From Lachnoclostridium sp. (lineage in GTDB: Bacteria; Bacteroidota; Bacteroidia; Bacteroidales; Muribaculaceae), in NCBI GenBank assembly GCA_023667185.1, contig JAMPAP010000001.1, forward strand, positions 186,246 through 250,245: a stretch of 64,000 nucleotides of DNA, given 5' to 3'. Every line of letters starts with the position of its first letter. Position 1 is the first letter of the stretch. Positions 1-8,236 of this stretch are shown in pieces. Under the pieces are notes generated by a model that saw only the letters and a list, made by a program, of their open reading frames with translations, ran no database searches and was not told where the DNA came from. A program made the translations under genes and the position numbers.

Positions 1-19
1 ATGTTTTACAACATATTAC

Positions 20-57
20 GAAAGAGGGTGCATCAGAATTTTGATACACCCTCTTTC
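20..57. terminator. hairpin, probable terminator of a gene left of the window
   Basis: A near-perfect inverted repeat (arms GAAAGAGGGTG and CACCCTCTTTC, with one mismatch in the longer stem) lies at the left edge. No gene is visible to its left within the window, so the role as terminator of an upstream gene is inferred from the fold only. Confidence 0.45.
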
Positions 58-86
58 CGACAACCCCGGCGCTCCGCGCCTCCCCC

Positions 87-162
87 AACTAACGACTAAC
101 AACTAACGACTAACAACTAACAACTAACGACTAACAACTAACGACTAACAACTAACAACTAA
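87..162. repeat. heptanucleotide tandem tract (A/G)ACTAAC
   Basis: About eleven units of a 7-bp repeat alternate between AACTAAC and GACTAAC. The tract follows a short fragment (60-83) of the dispersed GGCGCTCCGCGCC hairpin family. Similar heptads occur at 16305-16338, 19077-19120, 34618-34655 and 34815-34880. It lies in the non-coding stretch upstream of EF-G2, and no gene is visible in 1-296. Confidence 0.8.
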
Positions 163-296
163 AGAGGAGAAAAATGAAAAATATGTTATGAAACATATTT
201 TTTTAATAGGGTTTATTCAAAAATATTTACTATTTTGCGCTCCGTATTTAACAAATACCAGTTTTGAATTTTTTAATTATCTAAATTACTAATAAC

Positions 297-2453
297 ATGA
301 AGGTCTATCAAACTAACGAAATTAAAAACATAGCCCTGCTCGGTAGCAAAGGCTCGGGAAAAACCACACTTGCAGAGTCGATGCTCTTCGAGTGTGGAGT
401 TATAAAACGCCGTGGTACTATCGAGGGCAAGAATACTGTCAGCGATTCGTTCCCCGTAGAGAAGGAATATGGCTATTCAGTTTTCTCAACCGTACTTTAT
501 GCTGAATTCCTAGGTAAGAAGCTTAATGTGATTGACTGCCCGGGAGCTGATGACTTCGTAGGTAATGCTATCACCGCTCTTAATGTGACTGATACCGGTG
601 TGATCGTGATCAACTCACAGTATGGCGTGGAAGTGGGTACCCAGAATATCTTCCGCACTACCCAGTCGCTCAAAAAGCCCGTGATCTTCGCTCTCAACCA
701 GCTCGATGGCGAAAAGGCTGAATATGAGTCAGTAATGGAGCAGCTCCGCGAGCATTTCGGTAACAAGATCGTTGCCATCCAGTATCCTCTCAACGCCGGT
801 CCCGGCTTCAACGCCATGATTGACGTGCTTCTGATGAAGAAGTATTCATGGGGTCCTGAAGGTGGTGTTCCCACTATCGAGGATATCCCCGCCGAGGAGC
901 TCGAAAAAGCTCAGGAATTGCATCAGGCTCTTGTGGAAGCTGCCGCTGAAAACGACGAAACCCTCATGGAGAAATTCTTCGATCAGGGTCACCTCACTGA
1001 GGACGAGATGCGCGAAGGTATCCGCAAAGGATTGATAGACCGATCAATATATCCCGTATTCTGCGTAAGCGCTGAAAAGGACATGGGCGTGCGCCGTATG
1101 ATGGAATTCCTCGGAAACGTAGTACCTTTCGTAAACGATATGCCGGCGCCCGAGACCGTTGATGGTGTGGAAGTTAAGCCTCTGTCAGATGGCCCGCTGT
1201 CACTGTATATCTTCAAGACTACCGTAGAGCCGCACATCGGTGAGGTCAGTTACTTCAAGGTGATGTCAGGTACACTCACTCCCGGCGTGGATGTGGAGAA
1301 TGTAACCCGCGGCTCTCGCGAGCGCATCGCCCAGATCTCATGCGGCGGCGGTCAGATCAGAACCCAGGTTGACAAACTTTGCGCCGGTGATATAGGCGCT
1401 ACCGTGAAGCTCAAAGATGTACGCACCGGTAATACCCTCGATGGCAAGGACTGCGACTACCGCTTTGACTTCATCCGCTATCCCGAACCGAAATATCGCC
1501 GCGCTATCCGACCTGAAACTGAGAGCGATGCCGAGAAGCTCATGGCTATCCTCACCCGTATGCACGAGGAGGATCCTACATGGGTTATCGAGCAGTCAAA
1601 GGAGCTCAAGCAGGTGATCCTCTCCGGCCAGGGCGAGTTCCACCTCCGCACCCTCAAATGGCGCGTGGAGAATAATGATAAGCTCCCCATCAAGTTTGAA
1701 GAGCCCAAGATTCCTTACCGTGAGACTATCGAGAAATCAGCCCGCGCTGACTATCGCCACAAAAAGCAGTCAGGCGGTTCGGGTCAGTTTGGTGAAGTTC
1801 ATCTGATCATCGAGCCCTACAATGAAGGTGATCCCACTCCTGATACTTACCGCTTCGGCAATCAGGAATTCAAGATGAACGTACGCGATACGCAGGAGAT
1901 ACCCCTCGACTGGGGCGGCAAGCTCGTGGTACACAACTGTATCGTTGGTGGTGCCATCGATGCCCGCTTCATTCCCGCTATCGTCAAGGGTCTCATGGAT
2001 CGCATGGAGCAGGGTCCTCTGACCGGCAGCTATGCCCGCGACGTCAGAGTATGTATCTACGACGGTAAGATGCACCCGGTAGATTCAAATGAAATCTCAT
2101 TCCGCCTGGCAGCCCGCAACGCCTTCTCTGAGGCCTTCCGCAATGCCAAGCCGAAAATCCTTGAGCCTATCTACAATGTAGAGGTGATCGTGCCGAGCGA
2201 GTACACCGGAGCTATCATCAGTGACCTTCAGGGTCGTCGCGGTATCGTGATGGGTATGGTCAGCGACAGCGGCTTCGAGACCGTATCTGCCAAGGTGCCC
2301 TTGAAAGAGATGTCCAACTACTCGACTGCATTGTCGTCAATCACCGGCGGACGCTCATCGTTCACAATGAAGTTTGCCTCTTACGAGCCCGTTCCTTCTG
2401 ATGTTCAGGAGAAGCTCCTCAAAGAGTATGCCGAGAAGAATACTGAGGAATAA
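297..2453 (+). CDS. elongation factor G-like protein (EF-G2 type)
   Basis: This 718-residue translational GTPase-fold protein has the full EF-G architecture: G domain (about 1-280), domain II (about 300-385), then domains III-V including the IV domain with VSDSGFE and the C-terminal EF-G fold. The P loop is present (GSKGSGKTT, residues 16-24). The G domain is otherwise degenerate: the switch I motif RGITI is not recognisable, G3 reads DCPGADDF (80-87) with Ala84 where catalytic His of DTPGHVDF sits, and G4 reads NQLD (134-137) instead of NKMD. In Bacteroides an EF-G2 paralogue is reported to support translocation without GTP hydrolysis and to matter for gut colonisation; equating this protein with it is an inference. 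It stands alone, starts at ATG 297 and is followed by a good terminator. Confidence 0.88.
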   Translation: MKVYQTNEIKNIALLGSKGSGKTTLAESMLFECGVIKRRGTIEGKNTVSDSFPVEKEYGYSVFSTVLYAEFLGKKLNVIDCPGADDFVGNAITALNVTDTGVIVINSQYGVEVGTQNIFRTTQSLKKPVIFALNQLDGEKAEYESVMEQLREHFGNKIVAIQYPLNAGPGFNAMIDVLLMKKYSWGPEGGVPTIEDIPAEELEKAQELHQALVEAAAENDETLMEKFFDQGHLTEDEMREGIRKGLIDRSIYPVFCVSAEKDMGVRRMMEFLGNVVPFVNDMPAPETVDGVEVKPLSDGPLSLYIFKTTVEPHIGEVSYFKVMSGTLTPGVDVENVTRGSRERIAQISCGGGQIRTQVDKLCAGDIGATVKLKDVRTGNTLDGKDCDYRFDFIRYPEPKYRRAIRPETESDAEKLMAILTRMHEEDPTWVIEQSKELKQVILSGQGEFHLRTLKWRVENNDKLPIKFEEPKIPYRETIEKSARADYRHKKQSGGSGQFGEVHLIIEPYNEGDPTPDTYRFGNQEFKMNVRDTQEIPLDWGGKLVVHNCIVGGAIDARFIPAIVKGLMDRMEQGPLTGSYARDVRVCIYDGKMHPVDSNEISFRLAARNAFSEAFRNAKPKILEPIYNVEVIVPSEYTGAIISDLQGRRGIVMGMVSDSGFETVSAKVPLKEMSNYSTALSSITGGRSSFTMKFASYEPVPSDVQEKLLKEYAEKNTEE

Positions 2454-2480
2454 TACTTTTGATACATAAAATGTAGTTTT

Positions 2481-2510
2481 CTTCCGCCGGGCAGCAATGT
2501 CCGGCGGAAG
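2481..2510 (+). terminator. terminator of the EF-G2 gene
   Basis: Perfect 10-bp stem CTTCCGCCGG/CCGGCGGAAG with a 10-nt loop, followed by CTTTAT, 27 bp after the EF-G2 stop codon. Confidence 0.75.
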
Positions 2511-2570
2511 CTTTATAAAAAATGAGTATCCTCATCTTTACTCTATGAAACAAAAAAATGTATAATCGTC

Positions 2571-2684
2571 ATTACCACAACATCGCCTCTCCGAGGCTCA
2601 AACGTTTGATTATCAGCCAACCCCACGTAAACATGGGGTTAAAGACAACGACGGCGCTCCGCGCCTGAAATTGGAATTTTGCAT
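2571..2684. repeat. half copy of the modular hairpin repeat
   Basis: One arm of the family seen complete at 18834-19073. In order it carries ACCACAACATCGCCTCTC, a GAGGCTC block, CCCCACGTAAACATGGGG, then GGCGCTCCGCGCC and a degenerate TTTTGCAT end. The rest of 2511-2904 shows no gene. Confidence 0.75.
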
Positions 2685-2904
2685 TGAAGGGTAAAGTTCG
2701 GGATATTCATTTATAAAATATCTACAAAATTACTGCAATAGCTTTTTCATACACGACCATTATGGCAAAAGCCATAGTCATTGTTTCGCACCTACAGTGC
2801 TCTAATTTTTGATTTATGCTAAGTTACCCAGGGCTCATAAAATCGCCCCGGGTTACCGTAGTGTCGCGCCAAAAGGCGCTCTATCACTGCTAATTCTGTT
2901 ATGG

Positions 2905-3591
2905 TTACTCGGAGTGACGGGTCAACAGCCGGAGGACTTCGCGGCGGGAGTGGACACGGACATGATTAGAGTCATAGTCCAGGAGACCGCTCTCCTTCAT
3001 GCTATCGAGGGTGGCTGTGAAAGAGCTGCGCTGCACGCCAAACACGGCGCAGAGGTCACGCTGACGGCATGATAGTTCGATGTCAGTGGCATCACGCTGC
3101 GTAAGGGCTATGATCCAGAAAGCGATTCGCTCCTCAAGTGTGCCTGACGACAGGAGCATGATGCCGTCGATGCTCTTCTGAGCGTTGGAGGAGATGAGAT
3201 TCAGGTAGTTATACAGGAAAATCTCATCTGATGAAACTATTTTCATGAAATCCTCCTTGGCGATCTGCATGATCGAAACCGTGTCAATGGCGCGTGCCAT
3301 GCAGGGATAAAGCGTGGAGCGGCCAAAGAAATAGTCGGGCAGGATCACCGAGGGCGCGGTCAGAGTGTAGGAGATGGTGAAGCGTTCTGTCTCATTTGTA
3401 ATTGAAATGCGGGCTTTGCCGCCGAGGAGGAACTTGAGGTGAGTGCAAGGCTCAAGCGGCTGGATGAAAACCTCAGAGGGGAGGTATTTCAGGAACGACA
3501 AGCGAGTGGAGCCGACGATTTCCGAAAGCTTGTTGTAGCTGATTCCGCTGAAGAGCGGCAATCCCATGAGTGTTTCATACATGCTGTCCAT
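2905..3591 (-). CDS. Crp/Fnr-family transcriptional regulator
   Basis: The 228-residue protein has an N-terminal cyclic-nucleotide-binding-like beta-roll (about 15-120), a long dimerisation helix, and a C-terminal winged helix-turn-helix (about 155-222; recognition segment near CRQRDLCAVFGVQRSSFTA). This layout is typical of the family. No FNR-type cysteine cluster or recognisable cAMP-binding arginine signature is visible, so the ligand is unknown. It begins 43 bp after the stop of the AspT-like transporter gene on the same strand, so the two may be co-transcribed. Confidence 0.88.
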   Translation of the reverse strand: MDSMYETLMGLPLFSGISYNKLSEIVGSTRLSFLKYLPSEVFIQPLEPCTHLKFLLGGKARISITNETERFTISYTLTAPSVILPDYFFGRSTLYPCMARAIDTVSIMQIAKEDFMKIVSSDEIFLYNYLNLISSNAQKSIDGIMLLSSGTLEERIAFWIIALTQRDATDIELSCRQRDLCAVFGVQRSSFTATLDSMKESGLLDYDSNHVRVHSRREVLRLLTRHSE

Positions 3592-3634
3592 ATTTCAATA
3601 AACGTTTCGGTTGAAGAAAAGTTCGCGCGGTGCG

Positions 3635-5284
3635 TCAGAAGAAGCACAAAATCAGGGCCTGGGCCGCGACGACGCGCAGGAACATGGTCAGCGGGTAGAC
3701 CGTAGAGTAAGCTACGGCCGGGGCATCGCTACCGGTGGCACCGTTGGCGTATGCGAGGGCTGGTGGGTCAGTGTTACCGCCGGAGATAAGACCCATGATG
3801 GTCAGGTAGTTGATATGGTATATTCCGCGGGCTATGCTTCCTACGATGATCAGTGGCACCAGTGTGATGATGAAGCCCCAGATTACCCACCACATACCGG
3901 TGGTGTTGAACACCGTTGCGGCGAAGTCTTTACCTGAGGAGATGCCTACCGATGCGAGGAAGAGGCAGATGCCGAGCTCTCGCAGCATCAGTGATGCTGA
4001 CGAGGAGGTGTAAGTGACGAGCTTGAATTTGTAACCGAATCGGCTCATGAGGATGGCAGCCACGAGCGGACCGCCGGCGAGGCCGAGCTTCATGCCGAAG
4101 CCTACGTTGATGGAGCCGAGGATGATACCGAAGAGGATGCCTACGAAGATGGTGATGAGGTTGGGGTGTTCGAGGCGCTTGAGCGAGTTGCCGAGGCGTA
4201 CTCCGAGACGCTCGATATCGTTAAGGTCACCTACTACAGTGAGACGGTCGCCCACCTGAAGACGCAGGTTGGGCGAGGCCAGAAGGTCAACGCCCGAGCG
4301 GTTGACGCGGGTACAGTTGAGGTTGTAGGCTGTGTGGATGCGGAGGGCGGCGAGTGTAGTGCCGTTGTATTTGCTCTGGGTGATGACGATGCGGCGAGAG
4401 AATACCTTTGACTGCACTTCTTCCCAGTCCATTGTGATCTCCTTTCCGACGACGCCTTGGAATCGCATTTCAGCGTTGGCCGAGAGGACCACATATAATT
4501 TATCGCCGATGAAAACTTGCGTTTTGGAGTTGGGGATTTCTACTTTTCCGTCAGCTCCCATGCGTCGGCTTACGACGAAGTCGCAGTCGAGGATCTGGTG
4601 AAGCTCGTGGAGTGTTTTGCCTTGGATGAGGGGGTTGGTAACCTCAAATGAGAGGATAAGTGGTTTGTTGACAGCGTTTTCGGTCTCGCGGTTGATGGCT
4701 TCGAGTTCCTCCTCGGGCTTGATGCGGAACAGGATCTTGATGATGAACATCGAGAGGATGATACCGATTACGCCGAGGGGGTAGGCAGCGGCATAACCCA
4801 TGGCCATGAGGTTGATGGCTTCAGGCGAACCGGCTGTCTGCTGAGCGGCGGCAAGACCGGGGGTGTTGGTGACGGCACCTGACATTACGCCGACCAGTGC
4901 GGTGATGGAGGTATCACCATCGATGTAGAATATAGCCAGCACGATGCCGACGTTGAGGAGTATGATGAGAGCGGCGAGGCAGTTGAGCAATACGCCGCCA
5001 TGCTTGAACGAGGAGAAGAAACCGGGACCTACCTGGAGACCGATAGAGAAGATGAACAGGATAAGACCAAACTCTCTGACGAACTTAAGCACCTCGGGGT
5101 GAACCACATAACCGAAGTGTCCCATGATGATGCCGACGAAGAGCACAAAAGTCACGCCGAGGGATATGCCTCCGATTTTGATTTTTCCGAGAAAGACACC
5201 GGCGGCAATCACAAACGAGTAAAGCACCAAAGTGCTTGCAAGCTGCATATTGCCCGGACCTAAAAGATCAATGAGCCATTCCAT
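3635..5284 (-). CDS. AspT/YidE-type transporter with two TrkA-C domains
   Basis: The 549-residue inner-membrane protein has two hydrophobic halves (about 1-185 and 375-549) flanking two soluble TrkA-C-type domains (about 205-290 and 295-365). Each half carries the duplicated family motif: GAVTNTPGLAAAQQ in the first and GGNTDPPALAYANG in the second. This is the aspartate:alanine exchanger (AAE) family; YidE and YbjL are close relatives. The substrate cannot be read from sequence. The TrkA-C domains suggest gating by a cytosolic ligand. A TAACTTTG -7 box lies at 5324-5331, upstream of the ATG. Confidence 0.88.
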   Translation of the reverse strand: MEWLIDLLGPGNMQLASTLVLYSFVIAAGVFLGKIKIGGISLGVTFVLFVGIIMGHFGYVVHPEVLKFVREFGLILFIFSIGLQVGPGFFSSFKHGGVLLNCLAALIILLNVGIVLAIFYIDGDTSITALVGVMSGAVTNTPGLAAAQQTAGSPEAINLMAMGYAAAYPLGVIGIILSMFIIKILFRIKPEEELEAINRETENAVNKPLILSFEVTNPLIQGKTLHELHQILDCDFVVSRRMGADGKVEIPNSKTQVFIGDKLYVVLSANAEMRFQGVVGKEITMDWEEVQSKVFSRRIVITQSKYNGTTLAALRIHTAYNLNCTRVNRSGVDLLASPNLRLQVGDRLTVVGDLNDIERLGVRLGNSLKRLEHPNLITIFVGILFGIILGSINVGFGMKLGLAGGPLVAAILMSRFGYKFKLVTYTSSSASLMLRELGICLFLASVGISSGKDFAATVFNTTGMWWVIWGFIITLVPLIIVGSIARGIYHINYLTIMGLISGGNTDPPALAYANGATGSDAPAVAYSTVYPLTMFLRVVAAQALILCFF

Positions 5285-5323
5285 AGAATATGTACCTTAG
5301 ATATTGTTGATGATTCTTGGGTG

Positions 5324-5331
5324 CAAAGTTA
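5324..5331 (-). promoter_or_regulatory. -7 box upstream of the AspT-like gene
   Basis: Minus-strand TAACTTTG matches the Bacteroidota -7 consensus TAnnTTTG, 39 nt upstream of the start codon. A TTTG -33 box is not evident at the expected distance. Confidence 0.5.
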
Positions 5332-5360
5332 CGAAAAATATATTGGAGTTAATGACTATT

Positions 5361-5520
5361 GTGACGATTAAAAAATAACTTGTTAAACTTTTCTATGTTA
5401 TTTATGAATCTTCACTTTTTCCAAACAATCATTTAGCTCGCTAAACTCATGTTTATTCAAAAGCAAATCTTCATAAATAACATTTACGAAAATTTTCCCA
5501 AGTTATTTCTTAATCGTCAC
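5361..5520. mobile_element. MITE-like palindromic element, copy A
   Basis: This 160-bp element starts GTGACGATTAAAAAATAACTT and ends with its inverted repeat (one mismatch over 21 bp). The whole element is an imperfect palindrome centred on TTTAGCTCGCTAAA. It is flanked on both sides by ATT, consistent with a 3-bp target duplication. Close copies lie at 7393-7548 (same orientation) and 43000-43158 (inverted). It encodes nothing. It fills most of the gap between the transporter and the DUF3127 gene; 5546-5565 adds a few TGACAAAA/TGACATTA octads. Confidence 0.85.
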
Positions 5521-5674
5521 ATTATGGAAAAATTTCTTCAATGAATGACAAAATGACATTATGACTGGTGGAGGGTTATTTTTTTAATGCTTATTTAAAA
5601 GGTGGAAGGCTGGCGAGATGGGATTCGTCAGCCTTCCGGGGGTATAGATGGGATGAATTATGGGTCAGGGATTA

Positions 5675-6091
5675 TCAGAAGGGGAGGTCGTCGTTTGAGC
5701 TCATGGTGATGTCAGGGGCTACAGCGGGAGGGGGTACGGGTGCACCGGCCTGAGGGTATCCGCCGGGCATCTGGGTAGCGGGGCCGAAGTTTTGCTGGGG
5801 CTGAACGGGTGCGGCAGCTCCTGCGCCGAGCTTTTCAGCTTTCCAGGGGCGGATCTCGACATACCAGCGGCCGTTGTATTCGCGGGAGTCGATGTCGAAG
5901 CTGAGATTGATCTGGTCGCCAACTGCGAGGGGGTATTGGTCAGCACGGTCGCCGAAGAATGAGAAGTATACCTTCTTGGGGTAGGTTTCCTGAGTCTCGA
6001 GGACGTATTCGCGTTTGCGCCAGGGGTTGCCGGCTTTAGAAGTTCCGGAAACTTCGGGGAGAGCTACTATGATTTTGCCAGTAATTTCCAT
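5675..6091 (-). CDS. DUF3127-family OB-like protein with SSB-type tail
   Basis: The 138-residue protein has an N-terminal domain of about 85 residues (MEITGKIIV... to EIRPWKAEKL) matching the DUF3127 family as I know it. It looks like an OB fold with conserved KREYVLET and YPKKVYF segments. A flexible Gln/Pro/Gly/Ala-rich linker (about 90-127) leads to the acidic-hydrophobic end SSNDDLPF. That layout copies single-stranded DNA-binding protein (SSB), whose DDDIPF-type tip recruits repair and replication proteins such as PriA. A role in DNA metabolism is inferred. tRNA-Arg lies directly upstream on the same strand. Confidence 0.75.
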   Translation of the reverse strand: MEITGKIIVALPEVSGTSKAGNPWRKREYVLETQETYPKKVYFSFFGDRADQYPLAVGDQINLSFDIDSREYNGRWYVEIRPWKAEKLGAGAAAPVQPQQNFGPATQMPGGYPQAGAPVPPPAVAPDITMSSNDDLPF

Positions 6092-6115
6092 TAATGAATT
6101 TTATTAAGAGGTTAG

Positions 6116-6189
6116 TGAATCGAGGGGGATTCGAACCCCCGACCGTCTGCTTAGAAGGCAGATGCTCTATCCAGCTGAGCTATCGATCC
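6116..6189 (-). tRNA. tRNA-Arg (anticodon TCT)
   Basis: Read on the minus strand, GGATCGATAGCTCAGC begins a cloverleaf. The acceptor stem GGATCGA/TCGATTC has one G-U pair, the D arm contains AGCTCAGCTGGATAGAGC, the anticodon loop CTTCTAA carries TCT, and the T arm has GGTTCGAATC. The discriminator base is A and CCA is not encoded. It reads AGA codons. Confidence 0.96.
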
Positions 6190-6214
6190 GGGCGTCGGTT
6201 TCGGAAACGCAGTG

Positions 6215-6246
6215 CAAAGTTAAGGAATAGCTTTGACATTGGCAAA
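6215..6246 (-). promoter_or_regulatory. promoter of tRNA-Arg
   Basis: On the minus strand TTTG (6246-6243), 20 bp, then TAACTTTG (6222-6215): an exact Bacteroidota -33/-7 promoter about 26 nt ahead of the mature tRNA 5' end. Confidence 0.75.
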
Positions 6247-6339
6247 CTATAATGGCCAAAAAAAAATTAGTGCGGGTCACGCTTCGCAGCGGGAACCGCA
6301 CATAGGGGAATTTAAATAGAGTGTTGGAAATATCGTTGA

Positions 6340-7086
6340 TTACATATTCATGCCGCCGTCGACTTGGATGACCTGGCCTGATACATAAGAAGATAGGTCA
6401 GAGGCGAGGAAGGTGGCGACATTGGCGATGTCTTCTACCTGGCCGGCGCGGCGGAGGGGAATTTTCTGAGCCCAGTCTTTGCGGACTTCTTCGGGAAGTG
6501 CTGCAGTCATTGCAGTCTCGATGAAGCCGGGGGCGATGGCGTTGGCGCGGATTCCGCGAGAGCCTACTTCCTGAGCGATGCTCTTGGCCAAAGCGATGAG
6601 GCCGGCTTTAGAGGCGGCATAGTTGGCTTGACCGGCGTTGCCGTGGACACCAACTACGGAGGCCATATTGATGATGGAGCCATTGCGCTGGCGCATCATG
6701 ATGGGGAGGACGGCGTGGATGAAGTTGAACGCGCTCTTGAGGTTGACGTTGATTACGGCGTCCCATTGGCCTTCGCTCATGCGCATCATGAGGCCGTCTT
6801 TGGTGATACCGGCGTTGTTGACGAGGATGTCGATAGATCCGAAGTCTTCTTTGACTTTAGCTACCACTTCTTCGGTCTGAGCGAAGTCGGCAGCGTTAGA
6901 GGCGTAACCTTTGGCTTTGACGCCGAGGGCTTCGATTTCTTTTTCGGTTGCTTCCATGTTCTCGTCGCGGTTGAGGTCAGTGAAAGCTATGTTGGCACCT
7001 TCAGATGCGAATTTGAGGGCGATACCTTTGCCGATACCGCGGGATGCTCCTGTGATGAGGGCTGTTTTACCTTCGAGTAATTTCAT
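6340..7086 (-). CDS. fabG: 3-oxoacyl-[acyl-carrier-protein] reductase FabG
   Basis: The 248-residue short-chain dehydrogenase/reductase reduces 3-oxoacyl-ACP to 3-hydroxyacyl-ACP with NADPH in type II fatty acid synthesis. The cofactor motif TGASRGIG (12-19), NNAG (90-93) and the catalytic Ser143, Tyr156 and Lys160 (YAASK) are all present. The ending QVIQVDGGMNM is typical of FabG, and the length is standard. It is monocistronic as far as visible, with tRNA-Arg downstream. Confidence 0.95.
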   Translation of the reverse strand: MKLLEGKTALITGASRGIGKGIALKFASEGANIAFTDLNRDENMEATEKEIEALGVKAKGYASNAADFAQTEEVVAKVKEDFGSIDILVNNAGITKDGLMMRMSEGQWDAVINVNLKSAFNFIHAVLPIMMRQRNGSIINMASVVGVHGNAGQANYAASKAGLIALAKSIAQEVGSRGIRANAIAPGFIETAMTAALPEEVRKDWAQKIPLRRAGQVEDIANVATFLASDLSSYVSGQVIQVDGGMNM

Positions 7087-7303
7087 AAATGTTTACAAAT
7101 TGTTGGTATTTCTTAAGAAACGTGATGGAAATGTAAATATTGTAATGAGGTATTAAAAAATATAATATAATAGGTGTAAAGCTCGTTTTATAATAGACGA
7201 ATCGCAGTTAAGTACATCGAATTAGGCGCTGAGTACTTGTAATTTATTAAAGGATAAAATTGGAGATATTCATAATAAATAAACTTAGTAGAATTAAGGA
7301 ATC

Positions 7304-7651
7304 ATGTCAGAACAAGAGATAAATGAGTTATATACCCGATTGGGCGAGGCAATGAGGCGCTCGACCCGAAAAATGCTTGAACGTAAAGTTAAGTGACGAT
7401 AAAAAATAATTTCTGAAATTTTTCTATGTTATTTATGAATCTTCACTTTATCCAAACAATCATTTAGCTCGCTAAACTCATGCTTGTTCAAAAGCAAATC
7501 TTCACAAATAACATTACGAAAAATTCAGAAGTTGTTTTTTATCGTCACTAAGCTTGGGGAGACGGTGATTTTTGCTGATGAAGAGGGTAAACCTTTGGAA
7601 CTCAGCGCTGAGGAGGAGTTGGCTATATTTGACGAGAGGACAAAGAAGTGA
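7304..7651 (+). pseudogene. small 62-codon gene split by MITE copy B
   Basis: ATG at 7304 opens a 30-codon frame (MSEQEINELYTRLGEAMRRS... to RKVK) that hits TGA inside the first bases of the MITE at 7393. After the MITE and one TAA repeat the sequence resumes with GCTTGGGGAGACG. Joining the two sides with a single TAA gives one uninterrupted frame continuing LGETVIFADEEGKPLELS and ending at TGA 7649-7651, 62 residues in all. The product is a small charged protein that I do not recognise. A gene inactivated by insertion is the simplest reading; the 30-residue N-terminal part could still be translated. Confidence 0.75.
7393..7548. mobile_element. MITE-like palindromic element, copy B (inside a gene)
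   Basis: This 156-bp copy has ends GTGACGATAAAAAAT and TTTTTTATCGTCAC and the central TTTAGCTCGCTAAA palindrome. It is flanked by TAA on both sides (7390-7392 and 7549-7551). It has the same orientation as copy A and sits within the split small gene. Apart from that gene, 7087-7813 holds the rplS promoter and leader and nothing else I can identify. Confidence 0.9.
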
Positions 7652-7699
7652 CTTGAGAAGGTTTCGTAAATCGGAAAATTCGGGAAAGGAGAAAAAAGA

Positions 7700-7731
7700 T
7701 TTGGAAATCAAGGGGAAAATGAGTACCTTTG
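7700..7731 (+). promoter_or_regulatory. promoter of rplS
   Basis: TTTG (7700-7703), 20 bp, TACCTTTG (7724-7731): an exact consensus. The start of transcription is predicted near 7738, leaving a leader of about 75 nt before the ATG. The leader contains a small CGGG/CCCG hairpin that may be regulatory, with weak support. Confidence 0.78.
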
Positions 7732-7813
7732 CAGTCGAAAAGCGTAATCTCTGTCGGGACATGCAGCCCGGCATATTGCGTAAAATGTTAACATTTAAAT
7801 ATTTATTATCGAA

Positions 7814-8170
7814 ATGGATTTAATTAAAGTTGCTGAAGAGGCCTTTGCAACAGGTAAGCAGCACACCGATTTCGCTCCCGGTGACACAATCACCGTAGCC
7901 TATCGTATTAAAGAAGGTAACAAAGAGCGTATCCAGCAGTATCGCGGCGTAGTGATCCGCATTTCAGGCGAAGGTAACAAGAAACGTTTCACAGTGCGCA
8001 AGATCAGCGACAACATTGGCGTAGAGCGTATCTTCCCTATCGAATCACCGTTTATTGATTCAATCACAGTCAACAAGCGCGGTAAAGTGCGTCGTGCGAA
8101 ACTTTACTATCTGCGTAACCTTACCGGCAAGAAAGCTCGTATCAAAGAGCGTATTGCCAAGAAGGCTTGA
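7814..8170 (+). CDS. rplS: 50S ribosomal protein L19
   Basis: The 118-residue basic protein sits at the 30S-50S interface. The typical core [20 protein letters not shown], the [10 protein letters not shown] segment and the C-terminal [18 protein letters not shown] are present and the length is normal. It has its own consensus promoter and a strong terminator, so it is probably transcribed alone. Confidence 0.98.
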   Translation: MDLIKVAEEAFATGKQHTDFAPGDTITVAYRIKEGNKERIQQYRGVVIRISGEGNKKRFTVRKISDNIGVERIFPIESPFIDSITVNKRGKVRRAKLYYLRNLTGKKARIKERIAKKA

Positions 8171-8193
8171 ACCACAGTTCGATAACAAATCAA

Positions 8194-8236
8194 AACGCCT
8201 CCGCATCTGTAGAAGATATCCGGAGGCGTTGTTTTG
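8194..8236. terminator. terminator between rplS and a convergent small gene
   Basis: Perfect 10-bp stem AACGCCTCCG/CGGAGGCGTT (8194-8203 and 8221-8230) followed by GTTTTG and preceded by CAAA. It probably ends rplS and may also serve the convergent 47-residue gene. Confidence 0.75.

Noticed and set aside
87..162. Possible CRISPR-like array from the regular heptads
   Set aside because: Units are 7 bp with no unique spacers; a simple tandem tract.
2809..3072. Plus-strand frame overlapping the Crp-like gene
   Set aside because: Runs antisense through the DNA-binding domain of the real gene and starts in repeat DNA.
7514..7774. Minus-strand 86-codon frame overlapping MITE copy B and the split gene
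   Set aside because: Part of it is element DNA and the rest is antisense to the small gene and the rplS promoter; no coding signs.
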